From Planktothricoides raciborskii GIHE-MW2 (GTDB lineage: Bacteria; Cyanobacteriota; Cyanobacteriia; Cyanobacteriales; Laspinemataceae), in the NCBI RefSeq assembly GCF_040564635.1, contig NZ_CP159837.1, positions 2,483,001-2,547,000 of the forward strand: a stretch of DNA of 64,000 nucleotides. The letters run 5' to 3'. The notes under the pieces are model-generated. The model was not told where the DNA came from. It saw only the letters and a program-made list of their open reading frames with translations, and did not search any database. How positions within the stretch are numbered: position 1 is the first letter of the stretch; every line of letters starts with the position of its first letter. Made by a program: the position numbers and the translations under genes. Positions 25,989 through 35,257 of this stretch are shown here, piece after piece.

Positions 25989-27122
25989 ATGATGTTCGAC
26001 TGTATTATTGTCGGTGCGGGTCCCGCTGGGGGCACCGCTGGTTATCACCTAGCAAAACGTGGCTATTCAGTTTTAATTTTAGACAAAGAATCTTTACCTC
26101 GATATAAACCCTGTGGCGGTGGAGTTTCTCCGGAAATTGCTCAATGGTTTGATTTTGATTTTAGTCCGGCGATTTCCCAAAAAGTGACACAAATTCGCCA
26201 TACATGGAAAATGACTAATCCGGTGGATGTTTGTTTGGATGAATCAGAAACAATTTGGATGGTACGGCGCAATATTTTCGACCATTTCTTAGTGCAAAAA
26301 GCCCAAGTTCAAGGGGCTGAATTGCAGGATAAAACGGAAGTGACCGGCATAGAATTTAAGTCCGATGCTTGGCAGGTGAAAACCGCTGCCGAGGTGTTTA
26401 CTGGTCGCTATTTAATTGCTGCCGATGGCTCAAAAGGAATGATGGCAAAATGGTTGGGTTTCAAAAACCGCAAACAATTCGCTTGCGGGGCTTTGGAAAT
26501 TGAACCCACTATGCCAGAAGTAAAAAACGGTCATATCGCTCATTTTGAGTTTGGTATGGTTAGGAATGGTTATGCTTGGAATTTTCCTAAAGCCGATGGA
26601 TATTCCATTGGTGCAGCAATATTTCGCGGTCAGGAGAAAAAGTCCCAAAACTTGAGGGAATGTATTGCTGAATATTCCCATCTGTTTGATTTGGAAGTTA
26701 AAAGTATTAAACATTACGGTCATCCGATTTTTGCCTGGAATGGTTCTCAAATTCTGCATACTCAGAATGCAGTGTTGGCAGGAGAAGCGGCTTGTGTGGT
26801 GGATCCGTTTACCGCTGAGGGGATTCGCCCGTCTATGTTTAGCGGTCTGAAAGCAGCAGAGGCGATCGCCTCTGCCTTATCTGGAGACTTGGACGCTTTG
26901 CCCCGTTACACTCAAGTGATGGAGGAGGAATGGGGCAAAGAAATGATTTGGGCCCAACGGCTGACCCAAGTTTTTTATAAAATGCCTAAAATTGCCTACG
27001 AAGTCGGAGTGAAACATCCTAGCGCCACTAAGCGCATGGCCCAAATTCTCACAGGTCAAGTGCGTTACTCGCAGGCGGTGAAAAGTGCCCTCAAGCGCTT
27101 GAGTGGGGGCATTATGGGTTAG
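25989..27122 (+). CDS. Geranylgeranyl reductase family FAD-dependent oxidoreductase
   Basis: A 377-residue flavoprotein. The dinucleotide motif GAGPAGGTAGYHLAKRG is at residues 8-24, followed by DKESLPRYKPCGGG (typical GGR), and LAGEAACVVDPFTAEGIRPS as the second FAD motif. Family members reduce geranylgeranyl chains of chlorophyll, tocopherol or archaeal-type lipids. ChlP is longer and has a distinct signature, so this is a paralogue, possibly hydrogenating an isoprenoid. ATG-ATG at 25989/25992; the GGGG just before may act as ribosome-binding site. Confidence 0.88.
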   Translation: MMFDCIIVGAGPAGGTAGYHLAKRGYSVLILDKESLPRYKPCGGGVSPEIAQWFDFDFSPAISQKVTQIRHTWKMTNPVDVCLDESETIWMVRRNIFDHFLVQKAQVQGAELQDKTEVTGIEFKSDAWQVKTAAEVFTGRYLIAADGSKGMMAKWLGFKNRKQFACGALEIEPTMPEVKNGHIAHFEFGMVRNGYAWNFPKADGYSIGAAIFRGQEKKSQNLRECIAEYSHLFDLEVKSIKHYGHPIFAWNGSQILHTQNAVLAGEAACVVDPFTAEGIRPSMFSGLKAAEAIASALSGDLDALPRYTQVMEEEWGKEMIWAQRLTQVFYKMPKIAYEVGVKHPSATKRMAQILTGQVRYSQAVKSALKRLSGGIMG

Positions 27123-27148
27123 GGCTGATTCACAGAAACTAGGCTTTC

Positions 27149-27611
27149 TCATTCAGCTTCACTAGGCAATCGGTAGGGTTTGCCGATTTTTTTAGAGAGG
27201 CGGGCACACCACTCAACTGCGTCATCCCAGAAAACATCTGCAATGGGAAGATTTTCTCCTTCAAAATTTGACAGGTTGAGGTTGTCACCTCTCCGCCTTC
27301 GGCACCTCCCCTGACTAAGGGGAGGCTGGGTGGGGTTCCCAATAACTTTAACCACTCAGCGACGGACTGGGGACGTTTTGCTGCTTCTAATTCCAACCCT
27401 TTGAGAATGGCGGCATTTTCCCAGTCAGGGATTTGCGGATTAAGCTGCTTCGGTTCCGGTAAGGGAATTTTCAACTCATCCCGAAAATTAGCGGGTATCG
27501 GGTCTTTCCCCGTCCGCAAATTATATAGCGTAGCGGCCAAAGCATAGACATCCGTATATGGGCCAAATTATGGGCCAAATTTTCCTTGACGTTTATATTG
27601 CTCAATAGAAG
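27149..27611 (-). pseudogene. Deleted copy of the kinase-FGE gene
   Basis: Read on the minus strand: a leader end (TTGTCCCTTCTAT), then directly the kinase C-terminal third (AATLYNLRTGKDPIPANFRDEL ... [10 protein letters not shown]), then a C/T-rich inverted repeat from an unrelated element (GTGCCGAAGGCGGAGAGG), then an FGE piece in another frame ([28 protein letters not shown]), stopped by TGA at 27149. The N-terminal two-thirds of the kinase and most of the FGE domain, including the variable region, are gone. Confidence 0.85.
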
Positions 27612-27616
27612 GGACA

Positions 27617-27726
27617 AGAAACCGGGTTTCTTAAGTCAACCCTTGCCTCCCCACCGGCCCTTACATAGAAACCCGGTTTCTAACCTCTCCCGGCTTCCCA
27701 CCGCCCCAGGGACAAGAAACCCGGTT
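27617..27726. repeat. Palindrome array 6
   Basis: Two full palindromes and a partial AAACCCGGTTTGATG copy which, as in array 3, is fused to the RAYT leader. The linker CCCCACCGGCCCTTACATAG is shared with other arrays. Confidence 0.9.
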
Positions 27727-27769
27727 TGATGCGATAATTTTTCTCGGTATTCTTATCCTAAATCCTGAT

Positions 27770-28330
27770 ATGCCACGTCGCGAAGTTATCTTTCAAGCGG
27801 GTAATTATTACCATGTTTATAACCGAGGTAATAACCGTCAGCTAATATTCTTTGAACGAGATAACTATATTTATTTTTTACGTCAGTTAAGAACCCATCT
27901 GATTGAGCGCGGCGTGGATATTATTGCGTATTGTTTGATGCCCAATCACTATCATTTATTAGTGTATCTGAAAAATGAGTATTTTTCTAAGCTGATGCAG
28001 GCATTTACATTGTCTTATGCTAAGGCGATTAATCAACGGTATAAAAGGGTTGGGTCACTGTTTCAGGGACGGTTTCAGGCAATTCATGTAGATCGAGAAG
28101 AATATTTATTGAATCTGACTCGCTATATTCACTTAAATCCCGTTGAGGCGAATTTAGTGGAAAAAGCAGAGGATTGGGAGTTTTCCAGTTATCAAGAATA
28201 TGTTGATTTGCGTCGGGGTAGTTTGCCGAAATTGGATAGAGTGGAGTTATTTTCAGCGGATGCTTATCGGTATTTTTTAGAAGATGTAAATATAGAGAAT
28301 ATAAGTGAGCATTTAACTTTTGAAGAGTAG
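27770..28330 (+). CDS. REP-associated tyrosine transposase (RAYT), copy 2
   Basis: A 186-residue protein about 92% identical by eye to copy 1 (4566-5126), with all motifs kept: LMPNHYHLLVYL (HUH), RYKRVGSLFQGRF and YLLNLTRYIHLNPVEANLV. Differences cluster at the C-terminus (LDRVELFSADAYRYFLED). The leader before ATG 27770 is nearly identical to copy 1 over more than 40 bases. Palindromes lie on both sides. Both copies are intact, so recent duplication or transposition is likely. Confidence 0.93.
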   Translation: MPRREVIFQAGNYYHVYNRGNNRQLIFFERDNYIYFLRQLRTHLIERGVDIIAYCLMPNHYHLLVYLKNEYFSKLMQAFTLSYAKAINQRYKRVGSLFQGRFQAIHVDREEYLLNLTRYIHLNPVEANLVEKAEDWEFSSYQEYVDLRRGSLPKLDRVELFSADAYRYFLEDVNIENISEHLTFEE

Positions 28331-28332
28331 CC

Positions 28333-28952
28333 CCAGAAACCGGGTGCGGCCCAGAAACCGGGTTTCTTCTTGCGGCCCAGAAACCGGGTGCGGCCCAGAA
28401 ACCGGGTTTCTTTAGACCATCTTTGCCACCAACGAAAAAACATCATAGAAACCCGGTTTCTTCTTTGCCGAAGTCGAAGCAGCCCAAAAACCCCAGAAAC
28501 CGGGTTTCTATGGAGGGGCCGGTGGGGAGGCAGACATTTCTCAAAGAAACCCGGTTTCTTCTTGCGGCCCAGAAACCGGGTTTCTTCTTGCGGCCCAGAA
28601 ACCGGGTTTCTTTAGACCATCGAAAGCCACCAACGCACAAATGTCATAGAAACCCGGTTTCTTGTTGGCCGAAGTCAATTGGCCCCAACACCTGAAGCGG
28701 TTAGAAACCGGGTTTCTATGTAGGGGCCGGTGGGGTGGCAAAGGTTAACGCAAGAAACCCGGTTTCTTGTCCAGGGGCGCAGAAACCGGGTTTCTTTAGA
28801 CCATCGAAAGCCACCAACGAACAAATGTCATAGAAACCCGGTTTCTTTTTTGCCGAAGTCGAAGGGTCCCAACACCTGAAGCGGTTAGAAACCGGGTTTC
28901 TATGGAGGGGTCGGTGGGGTGGCAAAGGTTGACTTAAGAAACCCGGTTTCTT
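28333..28952. repeat. Palindrome array 7
   Basis: About fourteen palindromes in both orientations, plus short degenerate ones (AGAAACCGGGTGCGGCCC repeated at 28336 and 28378). The linkers GCGGCCCAGAAACCGGG, ACCATCGAAAGCCACCAACG and the AACACCTGAAGCGG linker recur. The repeated GCGGCCC unit suggests local slippage. Confidence 0.9.
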
Positions 28953-28970
28953 GTCCCTGGGGCGCTTAGT

Positions 28971-29128
28971 GGTAGGATGTGTTAGGCGTGCAGTTATTTC
29001 TCGGTATAAACCAACAAGTTTTATTCAAGCCGTAACTAACGCACCAATATGAGCAAGTGGTGCATTACCGCCTGAAAAAGATTAGTTGTTTCAACCGTCA
29101 ATTTATGGCGAGCCTAACGCACCCTACC
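28971..29128. mobile_element. 158-bp MITE-like element with terminal inverted repeats
   Basis: The ends GGTAGGATGTGTTAGGC (28971-28987) and GCCTAACGCACCCTACC (29112-29128) are complementary with two mismatches. The interior has no coding frame. Elements with GTAGGGTGCGTTAGGC ends are widespread non-autonomous repeats in cyanobacteria. It sits next to palindrome array 7 and the 3' end of the kinase-GUN4 gene. Confidence 0.7.
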
Positions 29129-29144
29129 AGACCTACTTTAGGTG

Positions 29145-30593
29145 TTAAAGTCCACAAGTCTCGACGCGACATAAGATAGGGAACCCTTGACCTGTAGGCA
29201 AAGTCCAACCGACCTCAGTAAGAAAAGGAAGGTGAGGAAGGTGACCGGAAGGGGCTTTCATATCAAAAGTAATATCACTGTAATTCAACCACTCTTCTCT
29301 TTTTCTCCGCTCTTCTCCTTTTCTCCACCCTACTCTGTTTATAAATTCTTGCCATTTCGGATAGACGAATTTCTCATCGGTTATATTACCTGTTTGAAGC
29401 AAACTTCGATAAATGCGACTCTGCACCGAAAAGCCAAAGCGCCCATTGCTGTATTTAACCCACAATTGGTCAATGGTTCGCAGGTCAGTACAAGGAAAAT
29501 TGCCCAGATGAGAATTTGCCCCCCAGCCTCTGCGTCCCCCTATTTGGTCGGGACTGAACTCCAATATTTCGTAAACGGTGAGCCGGTCAATGCCAGGAAG
29601 ATTATCCCTGAAATTCAGCCAGAAATCTTCTTCTTCTACGCCCATCACTTTCAACATCACTCGCGCTGTTTCCACGTCTGCGGCTTTCCACTCTTGCGCT
29701 TTTAAATAGTCTCGCAAGCGATGATAGTCCAATCCTTTATCTGAGCTCAAATCGTCTTCCAATAACTTCAACCACTCAGCCACGGACTGAGGACGTTTTG
29801 CTGCTTCTAACTCCAAGCCTTTGAGGATGGCGGCATTTTCCCCGGCTGGGATTTGCGAATTATGCTGTTTCGGTTCCGGCAGGGGGATTTTCAACTCATC
29901 TTGATAATTAGCCGGTATCGGATTTTTTCCCGTCCGTAAATAATATAGAGTAGCGGCCAAAGCATAGACATCAGTATAGGGACCGAATTTTCCTTGCCGT
30001 TTATATTGCTCAATGGGAGCATAACACTCGGTTCTGGAGTTGGTCATGGTGCCGGTTTGTCCGTAGGCAAACTGTCTGGCTAACCCAAAGTCAATTAACA
30101 CCGCGCTACTATCACTACGGCGCAACATTATATTTTGGGGTTTAATGTCCCGGTGTAATAATTCTTGGCTATGTACCAAAGTTAAAGCCGCCCCAATTTG
30201 CTCCATAATTTTCAGGGCTTGCTGTTGGGACATGGGGCCATTGTCTTCTAGCAGTTCCGCTAAGTTCTGCCCTTGGATATATTCCATGACCATGCCCATG
30301 AGTCCTTGATGTTCGACCACTTCATACACTTGGACAATGTGGGGATGATGACATCTTGCCAGCCGTAATGCTTCGTTGACAAAATTGACCTGGAGGCTGG
30401 TAAATTCGGGGATGGTTTTGTTGGTTTGTTGTTGGGTGTTGAGGGTTTTGATGGCGAAGGTTTTGCCGCTTTTGTCTTTAGCGGTGTAGGTGCTGCCGAA
30501 GCCACCGCCACCGAGGATGCCGGTGATGGTGTATTTGCCTTTGTCTAGTTGCTGGTTGGGTTGCCAGATGACGGGTTGCCAGATTTGGGTCAT
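29145..30593 (-). CDS. Ser/Thr protein kinase fused to GUN4 domain
   Basis: A 482-residue protein. The kinase domain (1-280) is about 95% identical to that of the kinase-FGE gene, with HRDIKPQN and DFG intact. After WLKLL it switches to a GUN4 domain (about 285-430): LSSDKGLDYHRLRDYLKAQ, WKAADVETARVMLKVMG, LGNFPCTDLRTIDQLWVKYS, NGRFGFSVQSRIYRSL. GUN4 binds porphyrins and stimulates Mg-chelatase, so this kinase may sense tetrapyrroles. C-terminal residues after GUN4 are unassigned. The start and upstream leader match the other kinase. Confidence 0.92.
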   Translation of the reverse strand: MTQIWQPVIWQPNQQLDKGKYTITGILGGGGFGSTYTAKDKSGKTFAIKTLNTQQQTNKTIPEFTSLQVNFVNEALRLARCHHPHIVQVYEVVEHQGLMGMVMEYIQGQNLAELLEDNGPMSQQQALKIMEQIGAALTLVHSQELLHRDIKPQNIMLRRSDSSAVLIDFGLARQFAYGQTGTMTNSRTECYAPIEQYKRQGKFGPYTDVYALAATLYYLRTGKNPIPANYQDELKIPLPEPKQHNSQIPAGENAAILKGLELEAAKRPQSVAEWLKLLEDDLSSDKGLDYHRLRDYLKAQEWKAADVETARVMLKVMGVEEEDFWLNFRDNLPGIDRLTVYEILEFSPDQIGGRRGWGANSHLGNFPCTDLRTIDQLWVKYSNGRFGFSVQSRIYRSLLQTGNITDEKFVYPKWQEFINRVGWRKGEERRKREEWLNYSDITFDMKAPSGHLPHLPFLTEVGWTLPTGQGFPILCRVETCGL

Positions 30594-30657
30594 GGGAGTG
30601 AGAATCCGGGCTGGTTTAGATCGGCTTTGCTACATGGTCTAGAGTAGCATAGAAGGG

Positions 30658-30976
30658 ACAAGAAACCGGGTTTCTTAAGTTAACCTTTGCCACCCCACAG
30701 GCCCTTACATAGAAACCCGGTTTCTAACCTCTCCCGGCTTCCCACCGCCCCAGGGACAAGAAACCCGGTTTCTAACCTCTCCCGGCTTCCCACCGCCCCA
30801 GGGACAAGAAACCCGGTTTCTAACCTCTCCCGGCTTCCCACCGCCCCAGGGACAAGAAACCCGGTTTCTAACCTCTCCCGGCTTCTAGCCCCAGGGACAA
30901 GAAACCGGGTTTCTTAAGTTAACCCTTGCCACTCCACCGGCCCTTACATAGAAACCCGGTTTCTAACCCCCCTTGC
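30658..30976. repeat. Palindrome array 8 with 48-bp tandem units
   Basis: About seven palindromes. Between 30713 and 30860 a unit of 48 bp recurs, containing one palindrome and the linker CTAACCTCTCCCGGCTTCCC, the reverse complement of the 48-bp unit in array 2. It shows that the tandem unit was carried with the kinase duplication or spread between arrays. Confidence 0.9.
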
Positions 30977-30984
30977 TCTCTATG

Positions 30985-31168
30985 TTTGAGCAACTTTCAC
31001 CACAATAGTTGGGGGTTATTCAACAGTATTGGAATAGCACTTATTATTCCTGTCGAGTAGATTTTTACCCTAATGGTACTGTAGCCTTGGTATATGCCAC
31101 CGGAACAATTCTTTCCGTAATTCCCATTCCTCAAATTAACGCTACTTTTGTCACCGCTAATCCTTAAA
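30985..31168 (+). pseudogene. Fragments of tail-fibre-like domain and GGDEF tail
   Basis: The last part encodes QYWNSTYYSCRVDFYPNGTV ... YATGTILSVIPIPQINATFV ... TANP stop, the same C-terminal domain as at 22240-22408. The bases before it (TGTTTGAGCAACTTTC, then GTTGGGGGTTATTCAAC) match pieces of the decayed diguanylate cyclase at 23430-23575. The sequence after the stop also matches about 60 bases after 22408. No intact gene. Confidence 0.65.
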
Positions 31169-31211
31169 CCAAATGGATCCTATTTTTGTTGGTTAGGGAT
31201 TCCTGTCCCAT

Positions 31212-32180
31212 TCAGGTTCCTTGCAATTCCCTAATATCCAGCAAAACTTTAAGCACTCCCCGTGTTTGGGCGTGTTTAAAGGCAGCGATCGCTTCTTTTA
31301 AGGGATAACGGGCTTGAATCAACGGCTGAACATTAATTTTATTTTTAGATAAGATTTCTAGGGCTTGGGGAAAAGGGCCACAACGAGAACCAATTAGGGT
31401 AATTTCATCCACCACTAACCCCGAAGCATCAAAGGTGAGATTGCCCTTATAGGTACTTTTCAGCACCAACGTGCCCCTGGGACGTAAAGCGCGACGGGCG
31501 ATCGCGAATCCTTCCGGGTTGCCAGTACATTCCACCGCAATATCAAAACTTCTATCTTTGACCAAATCCGCAAATCCGGTTTGAATTCCTTCCGCTTCCA
31601 GGTTGGCCAATTTCTCACCATGACGCCCGATCGCCAATAAGTCGCAAGCAGTCAACGCCAAGGTTTGCGCCACCAACTGACCCAACTTGCCATCCCCGAC
31701 CACCAACACGCGATCGCCGGGTTTAATCTCCACTTGCTGCTGAATTTCCAACGCGGCAGCCACAGGTTCCGTAAAAGTCGCCACATCTGTGGAAATGTTA
31801 TCCGGTACTCGGTGCAAATTTTTGACTGGCAAAGCCAGATAATCCGCAAAAGCGCCATTCCGATTCACAATCCCCAACACCGTGCGATTTTCACAGTGAG
31901 TCGGTTGTCCCTTTTGACAAAAGCGACACCAACCGCAAGCGGCATTAATTTCGCCCACCACCCGCTGATTAATCAAATTTTCCGGCCCTTGTTCCACCAC
32001 CCCAACAAATTCGTGGCCCAAAATGCCATTGTAAGGATAATAGCCTCTGACCAATTCCAAATCCGTATTGCAAATACCTGCCCGCAAAACCCGCACTAAA
32101 GCTTCTCCCGGTGCAGGTTCAGGAATTGGCAGATTTTGCCGCAGTTCTAATGTTTGATTTTCTAACCAGAGTCCTTGCAT
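31212..32180 (-). CDS. Zinc-dependent MDR alcohol dehydrogenase
   Basis: A 322-residue medium-chain dehydrogenase. Catalytic zinc ligands: Cys in GICNTDLELVRG, His-Glu in GHEFVG. Structural zinc: four Cys in CGWCRFCQKGQPTHC. The cofactor motif VVGDGKLGQLVA (GxGxxG variant) marks NAD(P) binding. Polyol or sugar dehydrogenase-like substrate is probable but not determinable. The 3' end abuts the relic at 30985-31168, with the last codons in the duplicated tract, so the C-terminus (LLDIRELQGT) could be slightly altered. Confidence 0.88.
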   Translation of the reverse strand: MQGLWLENQTLELRQNLPIPEPAPGEALVRVLRAGICNTDLELVRGYYPYNGILGHEFVGVVEQGPENLINQRVVGEINAACGWCRFCQKGQPTHCENRTVLGIVNRNGAFADYLALPVKNLHRVPDNISTDVATFTEPVAAALEIQQQVEIKPGDRVLVVGDGKLGQLVAQTLALTACDLLAIGRHGEKLANLEAEGIQTGFADLVKDRSFDIAVECTGNPEGFAIARRALRPRGTLVLKSTYKGNLTFDASGLVVDEITLIGSRCGPFPQALEILSKNKINVQPLIQARYPLKEAIAAFKHAQTRGVLKVLLDIRELQGT

Positions 32181-32189
32181 AGTTTGTTA

Positions 32190-32300
32190 TTTGTTGGTTG
32201 TTGGGTAGGGATTCTTTGGTTGCCCCTCTTTGAAGGGGGTTGGGGGGTTGTTTGGTTGCCCCCCTTTGAAGGGGGTTGGGGGGTTGTTGGTTGGTTTTTT
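32190..32300. repeat. Low-complexity direct repeats
   Basis: Two copies of CCCCTTTGAAGGGGGTTGGG spaced about 41 bases, plus TTGGTTGTTGGGTAGGGATTC, which also occurs near 54900 and whose complement forms the 25886-25960 tandem unit. A single decayed palindrome pair follows at about 32475-32515. No gene. Confidence 0.65.
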
Positions 32301-32526
32301 CGATAACTCCTGTTAAAAAAAGCGAAACCGCTACCTTAAATTTGGTGCGGTTTAGTTCGGCAGTTATACCACTACCCTTGGGTCGAACCCTACTCATTTG
32401 ATACCCTACTCATTTGATACTCAATTAAACCCAGACTGTCAAGTAGCTTGTGGGAGAATGTACCACTTAGCCTCAGAAACCAGAGAAACCCGGTTTCGCC
32501 GAAGTTACCGGGTTTCTGGTTTGTAA

Positions 32527-33321
32527 TCAAGCTTTCTTGAAAAAGCGAATAATTTCCCGGACATGGTTGAGAAATTCCCCATCTTCGGTAATTTGCGCGA
32601 TCGCATTTTGAGACTCTTTGGCTAACTGTTCATGCTGCGCTTGATTGGTACTTTTGAGGGATTCCATCGCCGCTGCAAGCTGGGTTAAATCATGGCGAAT
32701 GGCCTCAAAATTGCGGTTTTGCTTTACCGCTAAAGCTTGGGGATTTTCTAAGTTAAATTCTTGTTGAATTGCATTTAGATTTGCTTCCAGGGAATCGACT
32801 CTGCCGCGCAATTCCCACACATCTTCACGGGGATAAAGAAACTCTTGTCTGACCATCCCTAGGCGGACTAAAATATACTCATAAGCCCGGATTGCTGGCC
32901 GTAATACCGTTAATAATAAAGCCGCCCCAGACCCGACATACCCGACGGCACTAATGCCGGTAATCGCCAAAGTATAAAGGGCGATCGCAGAGAGGATATG
33001 CAGCAAAATTGCTAAAGGCAGCGATCGCTGGGCTAAAGTTTGCACATAATTCAGTTTTTTCTGATCGATCGGAATACTTTTATCCTGACTTTTCTCCTGA
33101 GACTGTTCCGCTTCCGCTAAAACTTGCTTCGCTTGAAAATAAATATTCCAAGGCACCGTTACAATCACCATTAACCACCAAAACGTTGCCCCACCAATCA
33201 CCCAATCTAAAAAAGTGCCCGCACTAACATCTAGCCATTGCAACAAGCCAAATGTCCCCAGCACTAACACTACCAATCCCACAGTAAAACTGGCAAAAAC
33301 ATTTAAATACATAGATTTCAC
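32527..33321 (-). CDS. Membrane protein with C-terminal coiled coil
   Basis: A 264-residue protein of unknown function. Hydrophobic segments: VFASFTVGLVVLVLGTFGLL, ATFWWLMVIVTVPWNIYF, LPLAILLHILSAIALYTLAI and VGYVGSGAALLLTVLRPA. After about residue 165 it is cytoplasmic-like coiled coil (REDVWELRGRVDSLEANLN, LTQLAAAMESLKSTNQ), ending REIIRFFKKA. Probable scaffold or regulator at a membrane. Start ATG 33321. Confidence 0.75.
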   Translation of the reverse strand: MKSMYLNVFASFTVGLVVLVLGTFGLLQWLDVSAGTFLDWVIGGATFWWLMVIVTVPWNIYFQAKQVLAEAEQSQEKSQDKSIPIDQKKLNYVQTLAQRSLPLAILLHILSAIALYTLAITGISAVGYVGSGAALLLTVLRPAIRAYEYILVRLGMVRQEFLYPREDVWELRGRVDSLEANLNAIQQEFNLENPQALAVKQNRNFEAIRHDLTQLAAAMESLKSTNQAQHEQLAKESQNAIAQITEDGEFLNHVREIIRFFKKA

Positions 33322-33658
33322 CGTTTTTTGCTAACTTTTTTCGAGTCAATTTTTACAGTCAATTTAATGATCGCCACTCTCTGAATGAAAAAATTTCACT
33401 CTGTGACAGTTTGATGACTGGCATAAGCGAGAAAAAAACCAATGGTTACATTTTTAATCAATTTTACTCAATATGATATATTTTATTTGAATTTTTTCAT
33501 TTAACTTCATTTATTTTTGTTGAAAATATAAAAAAATGGAATCGCCCCACGCCCCGATCGCGATTTCGGTTAATGTGGGGGTTTGAATCAAAAAAAATTT
33601 TTTTATATGACCAGAATAGGTCGTTAAATTATTTGGTTTAATTATCTTTTTCAGGAAA
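33322..33658. other. AT-rich intergenic region
   Basis: Some 340 bases of AT-rich sequence between two minus-strand genes. It must contain the promoter of the 264-residue protein gene. I see no further gene, hairpin or clear repeat. Confidence 0.5.
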
Positions 33659-33904
33659 CTAAAAAATATCACATTTCCAACCACTCATCGACCGATTAAT
33701 TAAAAAATTATTGGTCGCTGGTTCAGAAATATGACCTGGGATATCTTTCCCTAATAAGGTCAAAAGATATACTAAGCTGAAGCCATACATTAATATTGAT
33801 ATACCAAGAGCAATTTTATTGAAATTAAAAGCATAATATTGAGGCGAATTTGCTTCGCTGTATCTAAAGAATCTATTGGCTTGGTTTAATAAATTAGAAA
33901 TCAT
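33659..33904 (-). CDS. Small membrane protein
   Basis: An 81-residue frame with one clear hydrophobic segment (IALGISILMYGFSLVYLLTLL), a charged N-terminus MISNLLNQANRFFRYSE and a C-terminal polar part. Start ATG 33904. Upstream of it lies about a kilobase of repeats. No family recognised; codon use looks normal. Confidence 0.55.
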   Translation of the reverse strand: MISNLLNQANRFFRYSEANSPQYYAFNFNKIALGISILMYGFSLVYLLTLLGKDIPGHISEPATNNFLINRSMSGWKCDIF

Positions 33905-34167
33905 GGCGACAATTCTCTGGTATTTCAGTTGATATTTGTTTGATACCTACAGAATACCAAGATATTTTTTTCGGGACTGCGATCGCGCTAATCACTTGTG
34001 GTGATAATCTCGGCGATGATTCGTGATTAAACCAGTACCAAACTGTAACCACATCCACCAAGTTGAGTGATTTCTATCACAGATCATTACTTGTTATTTG
34101 GGAACGGGGTGTAGGGTGCTTCTGGTGCGGGGGAGCTTTCGGAGCAGGGGTGCTTCTGGTGCAGGGG

Positions 34168-34344
34168 AAAGTGAAAAGTTAAAAGTGATGCATTCGTAGG
34201 GGCTTTCTGGCCATATAGCCTGACGGATTATGCTTCGCAAGGACGCCCGTACAAGTGAAAAGTTAAAAGTGATGCATTGAAAAGTCGTAGGGGCTTTCTG
34301 GCCATATAGCCTGACGGCATGGGCTTCGCAAGGACGCCCGTACA
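34168..34344. repeat. Two ~85-bp direct repeats
   Basis: Units at about 34168-34252 and 34254-34344 share AAGTGAAAAGTTAAAAGTGA, GTAGGGGCTTTCTGGCCATA and CTTCGCAAGGACGCCCGTAC. The second unit carries a 6-base insertion and substitutions. Non-coding, probable dispersed element. Confidence 0.75.
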
Positions 34345-34354
34345 AAAGAATTAT

Positions 34355-34484
34355 CACTATTTACTATTTACTATTTACTATTTACTATTTACTATTTACT
34401 ATTTACTATTCACTATTCACTCTCTCCTCATCTCCTCATCTCCTCATCTCCTCATCTCCTCATCTCCTCATCTCCTCATCTCCT
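34355..34484. repeat. Heptamer and octamer microsatellites
   Basis: About eight copies of the 7-base unit ACTATTT (34355-34410) are followed by seven or eight copies of the 8-base unit CTCCTCAT (34424-34484). Short tandemly repeated repetitive sequences of this kind are common in filamentous cyanobacteria and mutate rapidly. Confidence 0.85.
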
Positions 34485-34602
34485 CTGCCGACGGCGGTGG
34501 CGGGTTCCGAAAGCTCCGAAAGCCCCTACACCCTACACCCAAGGGTCAACAAAAATTTTTAGATTTATACCTAGACGTAAATAGAAAAAATATGTATAGT
34601 GA

Positions 34603-34632
34603 AGGAGAATGTATATTAAAATACATTCTCCT
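34603..34632. terminator. Perfect 12-bp hairpin
   Basis: AGGAGAATGTAT and its complement around the loop ATTAAA. It has a short T-containing tail on the plus strand. The stem contains AGGAG, so in RNA it could also hide a ribosome-binding-like sequence. Its target is uncertain. Confidence 0.5.
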
Positions 34633-34892
34633 GAGTTCCTAAATTTTCTATTTTTTTTAGAATCTCCCAAAACCTACTCTAGAACTGAAATCCTTTTGGT
34701 GATTGGCATAGCCGCCTCAGTATATGCCAACCATATCGGTATAATATCCGTAAAAACACGGATAAAACATCGGTGAATATACGCAGAAAAAAAGATCCGG
34801 GAATATACTGAACAAAAACTCGCAACATTACTGATGCACTTCAAAAGAAGAAGATGCAGTATGTATATATGGAACAGTTCAGGAGACGGAAT

Positions 34893-35072
34893 ATGCAATT
34901 CACTAATATCCAAGATTTATTTATTAAAGGTTCTATTTCTCATCAAATTAACCGGATTGACTGGGAAAAAATCAATACTCTCTCTGGCAGCAACCTTTCC
35001 GCAGAAGATGAACTAATGATTAAGAGAATTCGCCATAGTGTTCGTCGCGGCTGGATTAACGTTTTCTCTTAA
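34893..35072 (+). CDS. Small HxVRRGW-family protein, copy B
   Basis: A 59-residue protein. The ATG at 34893 is preferred because AGGAGA lies 6 bases before it; the frame is open further up. Sequence MQFTNIQDLFIKGSISHQIN ... LSAEDELMIKRIRHSVRRGW ends INVFS. It aligns with copy C (35258) and copy A (14211) in the C-terminal RI-x-HSVRRGW-IQI block. Copies B and C lie in tandem 185 bases apart on the same strand, suggesting a local duplication. Function unknown. Confidence 0.7.
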   Translation: MQFTNIQDLFIKGSISHQINRIDWEKINTLSGSNLSAEDELMIKRIRHSVRRGWINVFS

Positions 35073-35257
35073 TGAGTACCAAGGATCACGCTTCAGGAAA
35101 CGCTTCAGGATATTTAGGCAAAGCCTAAAGTAATCCAAGATCCAATGATTCAACCGACTTGAATTAAGTTGGTGATTTCTCACAACAGCTTTTTCCTCTT
35201 TGATGGATTTTTTTGAGAATTATACCGATAAACAACGAGAAACAGCGAGGAAAGATT

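Noticed and set aside
29187-29705. 172-residue plus-strand frame inside the kinase-GUN4 gene
   Set aside because: It is the antisense shadow of the GUN4 coding sequence, which carries clear motifs.
34094-34642. Two short genes in the 34 kb repeat tract
   Set aside because: Frames are made of microsatellites and duplicated non-coding units.
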